Shown here: in pieces, positions 59,098 to 64,000 of the stretch
Layout of the letters: the number at the start of each line of letters is the position of its first letter
How positions within the stretch are numbered: position 1 is the stretch's first letter
Origin: Novosphingobium rosa NBRC 15208
GTDB lineage: Bacteria > Pseudomonadota > Alphaproteobacteria > Sphingomonadales > Sphingomonadaceae
Assembly (NCBI RefSeq): GCF_001598555.1
Contig: NZ_BCZE01000036.1
Coordinates: 1 to 64,000 of the forward strand
Length of the DNA stretch: 64,000 nucleotides
Direction of reading: 5' to 3'
Made by a program: the position numbers and the translations under genes
Notes under the pieces: generated by a model
Database searches by the model: none
What the model was told of the DNA's origin: nothing
Seen by the model: only the letters and a program-made list of their open reading frames with translations

Positions 59098-60104
59098 CGC
59101 CACCCAAGAGCCACCGCCTGCCGCTGCTCGACGGTTTGCGCGGCGTGGCGGCGATCATGGTGATGCTGCATCATGAAGGCCCGCTTCATGGCACGGTCTG
59201 GCCGCTGCCGCGCGCCTATCTGGCGGTGGATTTCTTCTTCATACTCTCCGGGCTGGTGCTGACACCGGCCTTCGAGCCCCGTCTGCGCGCCGAGCTTTCC
59301 CCCGCGCGCTTTCTGATCCAGCGCTTCGCCCGGCTTTGGCCGGTTCTGGCAGTGGGCGTGCTGATTGGCGGAGCCGCTGCCCTGTTGCGCGGCGAGGATC
59401 ACCTTTGGCCGCTGATCCTGCTGGCCAGCCTGCTGCTGCTCCCCTTTCCGCTGGGCAGAGGCGGCCTCTACCGGCTCGACGGGCCGCAATGGTCGATTGG
59501 CTATGAGCTGCTGGCCAATGCGCTGCATGCGGGCCTGCTGGTGCGACTGAGCGACCGGGCGGTGCTGGGTTTCGCTCTGGCGGCAGGCGCGATCATGGCA
59601 TGGCAGATCGCCCATTTCGGCGGGGCGGCAATGGGCGACACCACCGCCAATTGGTGGGGCGGCTTCGCCCGCGTGGGCTGGGCCTATGCGCTGGGCGTGT
59701 GGCTGGGGCGGCAACTGAAGGCAGCACCGACAACCGGGCGCTGGTGGCTGCTGGCCGCCCTGCCGCTGCCCCTCACGCTCGGGCTGCTGCCCTTTCTGCC
59801 TCTGACGCGCGGCTGGGGCGACGCGCTGGCGGTGTTCGTGCTGCTACCGCTGGCGCTGTGGCTGGGCGCCCGCGTGGCGCTTCCGGCCATGGCAGCGCGC
59901 TGCTGCGGCTGGCTGGGGGCACTGTCCTACCCGCTCTATGCCATTCACGGCCCGCTGCTGGTGATCGGCGCCCATCTGACGCGGCACCTGCCCGAGGCAA
60001 CGCAACCGCTGGCACGCCTCGCCGTGCTGCTGGCCATCCTGCTGCTGGCGCAGGTGCTGGCCCTGTCACCGCTGGCCAGAGGCTTGCGGCTGAAACGCGC
60101 CTAA
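59094..60104 (+). CDS. Acyltransferase-3 family membrane protein (OafA-like)
   Basis: A 336-residue integral membrane acyltransferase with about ten helices. Family signatures are LLDGLRGVAAIMVMLHHEG (catalytic His region, residues 10-30), YLAVDFFFILSGLVL and RFLIQRFARLWPVL. Members O-acylate cell-surface sugars or lipids. The ATG overlaps the aminotransferase stop by four bases (ATGA). Its 3' end overlaps the convergent LOV-HTH gene by four bases, leaving no room for a separate terminator. Confidence 0.9.
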   Translation: MTPPKSHRLPLLDGLRGVAAIMVMLHHEGPLHGTVWPLPRAYLAVDFFFILSGLVLTPAFEPRLRAELSPARFLIQRFARLWPVLAVGVLIGGAAALLRGEDHLWPLILLASLLLLPFPLGRGGLYRLDGPQWSIGYELLANALHAGLLVRLSDRAVLGFALAAGAIMAWQIAHFGGAAMGDTTANWWGGFARVGWAYALGVWLGRQLKAAPTTGRWWLLAALPLPLTLGLLPFLPLTRGWGDALAVFVLLPLALWLGARVALPAMAARCCGWLGALSYPLYAIHGPLLVIGAHLTRHLPEATQPLARLAVLLAILLLAQVLALSPLARGLRLKRA

Positions 60105-60697
60105 AGCCCCGCCTCCACCGCCAGCCGGATGGCGTCGGCGCTGGTCCTCACCCCCAGCGCGCGGAACATCGCCGAGCGGTGCATCTTGATCGTGCGTTCC
60201 GACAGCTCCAGATCCCAGGCGATCTGCTTGTTCAGCTTGCCCGCCGCCATCTCGACCAGAATCTGGTGCTGGCGGCGTGACAGCCGCGCGATGATGTCGC
60301 GCGCGGCCTCGCGCATGCTCTGCTGCACCTCGGCCACCGCGCCGCGCTCGGTGACATCGACCTGACTGCCCAGAAAATACTCGACCTTGCCCTCCGCGTC
60401 GAACAGCGGCGCCACCATCACCGCATTGCGGAAGGGCGTGCCATCCTTGCGGTAATTGAGGATCTCCACCATCGTCGGCTGGTTGGCCCTGATCGCCTCG
60501 CGCAATTGCTGCGAGACCGCCGGATCGGTGTCAGGCCCGCGCAGAAAGCGGCAGTTGCGCCCCACGATCTCGTCGCGCTCATAGCCGGTCAGGGCGATAA
60601 AGGCGCTGTTGCAGGAGATGATGGGCAAATCCGGATCGCGCGCATCGCAGATGATGGCCGCAACGGCGCTATGGTCGATCAGATCCGTCAAAGGCAT
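60101..60697 (-). CDS. EL222-like LOV-HTH blue-light transcription factor
   Basis: A 198-residue one-component photoreceptor. Residues 10-120 form a LOV domain with the flavin-adduct motif GRNCRFLRG (photoactive Cys49) and NYRKDGTPFRNAVMVAPLFD, YFLGSQVDV. Residues about 130-198 form a LuxR-type HTH (LSRRQHQILVEMAAGKLNKQ, LSERTIKMHRSAMF) ending TSADAIRLAVEAGL. This is nearly the same domain order and ending as EL222 of Erythrobacter litoralis, in which blue light frees the HTH to dimerise and bind DNA. The target genes are unknown; the neighbours do not form an obvious light regulon. Confidence 0.93.
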   Translation of the reverse strand: MPLTDLIDHSAVAAIICDARDPDLPIISCNSAFIALTGYERDEIVGRNCRFLRGPDTDPAVSQQLREAIRANQPTMVEILNYRKDGTPFRNAVMVAPLFDAEGKVEYFLGSQVDVTERGAVAEVQQSMREAARDIIARLSRRQHQILVEMAAGKLNKQIAWDLELSERTIKMHRSAMFRALGVRTSADAIRLAVEAGL

Positions 60698-60753
60698 GAT
60701 TTATGTTAGCACGGAATATTGCCCGTACAACCCGCAGTCATGTGATGTTAAAT

Positions 60754-60792
60754 CATGCGGCGGCGCGGGGGTGTCGCCCGCGCCGCCGCATG
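60754..60792 (-). terminator. Terminator downstream of cysK
   Basis: CATGCGGCGGCGCGGG and its complement form a perfect 16-base stem with a 7-base loop, 9 bases past the cysK stop. On the minus strand it is followed by ATTTAAC, a weak T-run. Confidence 0.75.
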
Positions 60793-60800
60793 CTGTCCGG

Positions 60801-61724
60801 TCAGGGTTCGGGCAGGAAATCGGGCACCGAGAGATAGCGCTCGCCCGTATCATAGTTGAAGCCCAGCACCTTGGCGCCAGCGGGCAGATCTTTCAGCTTC
60901 TGGGCGATGGCGGCCAGCGTGGCGCCGCTCGAAATGCCCACCAGCAGGCCTTCCACGCTGGCGGCCTTGCGGGCCCAGTTCTTGGCGTCCTCGGCCTCGA
61001 CCTGAATCACGCCATCGAGCAGTTCGGTATGCAGATTGCCGGGAATGAAACCGGCGCCGATGCCCTGAATGGGATGCGGCCCCGGCTGGCCGCCGCTGAT
61101 CACCGGCGAGAGCGTGGGCTCCACCGCAAAGGCCTTCAGCTCGGGCCATGCGCCCTTCAGCACCTGCGCCGTGCCCGTCAGGTGACCGCCGGTGCCCACG
61201 CCCGAGATCAGCGCATCGAAAGGCGCATCGGCGAAATCGGCCAGCACTTCGCGCGCCGTGGTGCGCACATGCACATCGACATTGGCCGGGTTTTCGAACT
61301 GCTGGGGAATCCACGCGCCTTCGATGCTGGAAGCCAGTTCCTGAGCGCGCTCCAAAGCGCCCTTCATGCCCTTCTCGCGCGGGGTCAGGTCGAAGCTGGC
61401 GCCATAGGCCAGCATCACGCGGCGGCGCTCGATCGACATGCTCTCGGGCATGACGAGGATCAGCTTGTAGCCCTTCACCGCCGCCACCAGTGCCAGACCG
61501 ATGCCGGTGTTGCCGCTGGTCGGCTCGATGATGGTGCCGCCGGGCTTGAGCGTGCCGTCGGCCTCCGCCGCCTCGACCATCGCCAGCGCGATGCGGTCCT
61601 TGATCGAGCCGCCCGGATTGGTGCGCTCGCTCTTCACCCAGACCTCATGGTCGGGGAAGAGGCGCGCCAGACGGATATGCGGCGTGTTGCCGATGGTTTC
61701 GAGGACGGATTGCACTTTCGTCAT
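60801..61724 (-). CDS. cysK: Cysteine synthase A
   Basis: O-acetylserine sulfhydrylase, making cysteine from O-acetylserine and sulfide with pyridoxal phosphate. The 307-residue product has the PLP lysine in NPGGSIKDR (Lys42), the substrate loop TSGNTGIGLA, phosphate-binding GVGTGGHLTGTAQ, and C-terminal SSGA. The NPGGSIKDR form fits CysK rather than cystathionine synthase. It is 12 bases downstream of an RBBP9-type hydrolase gene and closed by a strong hairpin. Confidence 0.95.
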   Translation of the reverse strand: MTKVQSVLETIGNTPHIRLARLFPDHEVWVKSERTNPGGSIKDRIALAMVEAAEADGTLKPGGTIIEPTSGNTGIGLALVAAVKGYKLILVMPESMSIERRRVMLAYGASFDLTPREKGMKGALERAQELASSIEGAWIPQQFENPANVDVHVRTTAREVLADFADAPFDALISGVGTGGHLTGTAQVLKGAWPELKAFAVEPTLSPVISGGQPGPHPIQGIGAGFIPGNLHTELLDGVIQVEAEDAKNWARKAASVEGLLVGISSGATLAAIAQKLKDLPAGAKVLGFNYDTGERYLSVPDFLPEP

Positions 61725-61736
61725 GAGTCTCTCCGA

Positions 61737-62408
61737 TCAGGGACGCAGGCGGGGAAAGGGTTGTTCTGCGCCGAAATCGGCCTGCGCGCCGCGCGCGTCA
61801 AGAGGGCTGCCGTCAAGAGAGCGATTGTCGGGCCGGGCGATCAGTTCATTCAGCCAGCCCTGCCCCTGCGGCCACAGGCCCAGCGCGGAGTCGGCGTTGA
61901 GATGGCCCGCCTGCCCCAGATCCTCGAACCGCGATCCCCAGCCCTTGGCCAGGCGCCGCGCGGCATGCAGCCCGATCCACGGATCGTTGCGGCTGGCAGC
62001 CAGAATCGAGGGGAATGGCAGCGGCCCGGTGGGCACCGGCGCAAAGGTGCCGACGCGCGGATCGCGCGGGAAGAAATCGACCTCGGGCGGGGCGACCAGC
62101 AAGGCGCCTTTCACCAGACTGGCGGCTTCCTGCTCCAGCTGCGCCCACCACACCACGGCGATCACGCCAAGGGAATGCGCGGCCAGCACCACGGGGCGGC
62201 GCGCAGCACGGATCGCCAGATTGAGCTGATTGACCCATGTGTTGCGATGCGGCTGATCCCACATGCCCAGCTCCACGCGGTGGCAATCGTGGCGGTGCTG
62301 CTCCCACAGGCTCTGCCAATGGCCGGGGCCGGAGTTGTGCAGCCCCGGCACGGTCAACACCAGCGGCGGCTGGCCTGCGTCATGCTGAGAGGCGATGTCC
62401 TGTGCCAT
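61737..62408 (-). CDS. RBBP9/YdeN-family alpha/beta hydrolase
   Basis: A 223-residue serine hydrolase-fold protein. The triad is visible: Ser in LAAHSLGVIAVVWW, Asp in ASRNDPWIG and His in GQAGHLNADSALG. The opening VPGLHNSGPGHWQSLWE is the hallmark of the RBBP9/YdeN family. The substrate is unknown. It lies upstream of cysK by 12 bases and the two are probably cotranscribed. The 155 bases before it contain an AT-rich stretch (about 62490-62520) that may be its promoter. Confidence 0.9.
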   Translation of the reverse strand: MAQDIASQHDAGQPPLVLTVPGLHNSGPGHWQSLWEQHRHDCHRVELGMWDQPHRNTWVNQLNLAIRAARRPVVLAAHSLGVIAVVWWAQLEQEAASLVKGALLVAPPEVDFFPRDPRVGTFAPVPTGPLPFPSILAASRNDPWIGLHAARRLAKGWGSRFEDLGQAGHLNADSALGLWPQGQGWLNELIARPDNRSLDGSPLDARGAQADFGAEQPFPRLRP

Positions 62409-62526
62409 GGGATGCTCCTTTCCGGCCAGTTGCGGGGCGAGAGGCGCCGCAAGTCTGGCGATACAGGAAGCGCCCGGAGGCTCACAAGTTCAAATGTCAA
62501 TTATTCCAGTAGAGTTTATTGGAGGA

Positions 62527-62557
62527 GGCAAAGCCCGGCTTGGCGGCAGGGCTTGCC
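62527..62557 (-). terminator. Hairpin downstream of the cytochrome b gene
   Basis: GGCAAAGCCC / GGGCTTGCC form a 9-10-base stem with a 12-base loop, 8 bases after the cytochrome b stop. There is no T-run, so termination is uncertain. Confidence 0.4.
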
Positions 62558-62564
62558 ATCCGGA

Positions 62565-63248
62565 TCAGCCGAAGGGCGGCCAGTTGGCGCCATGCGCCAC
62601 CCACCAGGTCACCGCACCCGCAACCAGCAGTGCGGGGATCACCCGCCACCATGGGGCGATATCGGGCTGGGCAACGGGCTCGTCATAGGTTTTGCGGCCG
62701 GTCACCATGGGCGGCACCAGCCGGTCCTTCTTCACCAGCGTGTAGAACAGGATCGCCGCCAGATGCACGCCGACCAGCGCCAGAATCAGGTTGAAGCCCA
62801 GCTTGTGCAGGTGATGCACCTGATCGCCCAGATCCAGATTGTCCGCCGGGATGTAATGGTTGAGCGGGCCGGAAAACAGCCCGTCGGTATCCTGTGAAAA
62901 CAGGCCCAGACCGATCTGCAGCAGCAGCACCGTCAACAGGCCGATCACGCTGAGCGCGCCGAGCGGATTATGCCCGACGACCTTGCCGTGATGCTTGCCG
63001 GTCAGATAGCCAAAGACCGTGAACGGGCCCTTCACGAAATGGCTGAAACGCGCAGTATGGCTGCCGATCAGCCCCCAGACCACGCGGAAGATCACCAGAA
63101 ACAGCAGCATCAGGCCGAACATGGCGTGACGCTCCATATTGCCCTGCTTGTAGGTCCACCACATGAGCGGGATCAGGATAACGACGCCCCAGTGGAACAG
63201 GCGCAAAGGCAAGTCCCACAGGCGAATGGTGGTATGAGTCCCGGTCAT
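62565..63248 (-). CDS. Cytochrome b561-type membrane protein
   Basis: A 227-residue membrane cytochrome b of the b561/Ni-Fe-hydrogenase-subunit type with four main helices plus a C-terminal one (about 200-220). Likely haem ligands are His19 (LRLFHWGVV), His41 (ERHAMFG), and a pair in VHHLHKLGFNLILALVGVHLA. Such proteins pass electrons between quinol and a periplasmic cytochrome c. It is 42 bases downstream of a cytochrome c' gene on the same strand, which fits a partnership. Confidence 0.87.
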   Translation of the reverse strand: MTGTHTTIRLWDLPLRLFHWGVVILIPLMWWTYKQGNMERHAMFGLMLLFLVIFRVVWGLIGSHTARFSHFVKGPFTVFGYLTGKHHGKVVGHNPLGALSVIGLLTVLLLQIGLGLFSQDTDGLFSGPLNHYIPADNLDLGDQVHHLHKLGFNLILALVGVHLAAILFYTLVKKDRLVPPMVTGRKTYDEPVAQPDIAPWWRVIPALLVAGAVTWWVAHGANWPPFG

Positions 63249-63290
63249 GCAGCGGCCCCTACTCGGCGCTTGGCGCGCCTGCTTTTGAAA

Positions 63291-63746
63291 TCAGTCTTTT
63301 TCGCGATACTTGTCGTGGCAGGCTTTGCAGGTGCCGCCCAGCGCGCCCATCTTGGCCTTGATGGCATCCAGATTGCCCGAATCGGCAGCCACCTTGAAGT
63401 CCCCTGCAGCCTTGGCGAAATTGGCGGCGGCCAGCTTGAAACCGGCGCTGTCGCTCCAGATTTCGGCCTTGGCGCCGGTCTTCACGCTCACCTTGCCGAT
63501 GCCGGTGCCGGCGGGGAACCAGGTCGGCACCTTGGGGGCCAGGCTGGCGATGGTGGCGGCGTTCTTCTTGATCAGCGCCAGATCGGGCGTGGCGGTCTTC
63601 AGCGTGTCGCCCGTGCCCTTGGCGGCGCCGCCGATCTGCTTGAAGCTTGCCTTGCGGGCATTCACCGCATCATCGGGCGTGGCGGCCTGCACCGCAACGG
63701 CCCCGGCCAGAACCAGGCCACTCAACAGCAATGTGATCGAACGCAT
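63291..63746 (-). CDS. Cytochrome c' (class II cytochrome c)
   Basis: A 151-residue periplasmic cytochrome. It has a signal peptide (about residues 1-21, AVAVQAAT), a four-helix-bundle core, and the single haem-binding motif CKACH close to the C-terminus (GGTCKACHDKYREKD), the arrangement of class II cytochromes c. Roles in the family include electron transfer and nitric-oxide binding. The ATG at 63746 has GGGAG 7 bases upstream; the frame is open 30 codons further upstream without a signal peptide. It pairs with the cytochrome b gene downstream. Confidence 0.9.
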   Translation of the reverse strand: MRSITLLLSGLVLAGAVAVQAATPDDAVNARKASFKQIGGAAKGTGDTLKTATPDLALIKKNAATIASLAPKVPTWFPAGTGIGKVSVKTGAKAEIWSDSAGFKLAAANFAKAAGDFKVAADSGNLDAIKAKMGALGGTCKACHDKYREKD

Positions 63747-63919
63747 GGAATTCTCCCTGAGCATATCGTCCATGCACCGTATAGCAGGTTGAAGACTCAG
63801 AGAAAGAGTGCCCCAGACCCTGTAACAGATGAGCAAGAGACGTGAAATATTGACGAGATATCAGCCCTATATCGCTGAATTTCAGGCAATCTGTAACAGT
63901 GCGCTTACACTTTTCCCTT

Positions 63920-64000
63920 ATGAGTTTTTCGCAAGTGCACAAATGCCCACCCCCATCGCACATGCGTGCCGCGCAGGTGCTGGACTTGCGGTCAATCGAG
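63920..64000 (+). CDS. Possible 5' end of an unidentified gene, cut by the window edge
   Basis: An ATG at 63920 opens a frame that runs to the end of the window (MSFSQVHKCPPPSHMRAAQV and on). A second ATG at 63962 is also in frame. Only 27 residues are visible and no family can be named. It is divergent from the cytochrome c' gene. Confidence 0.25.
   Translation, partial: MSFSQVHKCPPPSHMRAAQVLDLRSIE

Overview
The window is a GC-rich, gene-dense chromosomal segment. It most likely comes from a Sphingomonadales alphaproteobacterium of the Novosphingobium/Sphingomonas type. The evidence is a complete hopanoid cluster, an RcdA-like DUF1465 gene, an EL222-like LOV-HTH photoreceptor, PTS-Ntr enzyme I, frequent ATGA/TGATG gene overlaps, and two copies of an alphaproteobacterial ACCGGTTCCCAC palindromic repeat. 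I found no tRNA, rRNA, CRISPR array, insertion sequence or prophage.

Layout. 0-5.2 kb (minus): tilS (cut by the window edge), cpoB, a rodZ-like gene and ptsP. 5.5-13.8 kb: two YdcH-type small proteins, an rcdA-like gene, a metallo-beta-lactamase-fold hydrolase, nadA with a coupled small unknown ORF, a carboxymuconolactone-decarboxylase-like gene, a small lipoprotein, lipB, a polytopic membrane protein, a PmtA-like methyltransferase and an ArsC-like protein. 13.9-16.5 kb: an orphan 2Fe-2S subunit and a TonB-dependent receptor. 16.6-43 kb: the isoprenoid/hopanoid locus. 43-64 kb: housekeeping and accessory genes, namely an M19 dipeptidase, glutaminyl cyclase, dapD, a subtilisin autotransporter lipoprotein, an HI0933-type flavoprotein, a DEAD-box helicase, a PAP2 protein, an aldo/keto reductase, a KDG kinase, a BASS-type transporter, an aminotransferase, an acyltransferase, the LOV-HTH regulator, cysK, an RBBP9-type hydrolase, a cytochrome b/cytochrome c' pair, and the start of an unidentified ORF.

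The central locus gathers almost a whole pathway. dxs and ispH open and close the MEP pathway. hpnC, hpnD and hpnE make squalene from farnesyl diphosphate, and shc cyclises it. hpnH and hpnG extend the side chain, and hpnI, hpnK and hpnJ are the set known to build the cyclitol ether head group. hpnB and hpnA are accessory. hpnL, hpnM, hpnN and an MlaA homologue probably move lipid across the envelope. Inside the same tightly coupled runs lie genes with no assigned hopanoid role: two secreted DUF2141 proteins, a DUF2334-type deacetylase-like protein, a 338-residue membrane protein, a GT4 glycosyltransferase and a PspA-like protein. They are the best candidates here for an undescribed extension of the pathway.

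The most striking non-coding signal is a modular intergenic repeat of about 200-230 bp, present five times (about 10.1, 12.4, 45.3, 49.9 and 53.3 kb). Each end is a hairpin of the form GCGAGGG..CCCTCGC followed inward by GCTCCC. Three copies pair two different half-elements, left and right (one of the three is inverted). One copy is two right halves head to head and one is two left halves head to head. Four of the five lie between convergent genes, consistent with a mobile or recombining bidirectional terminator.
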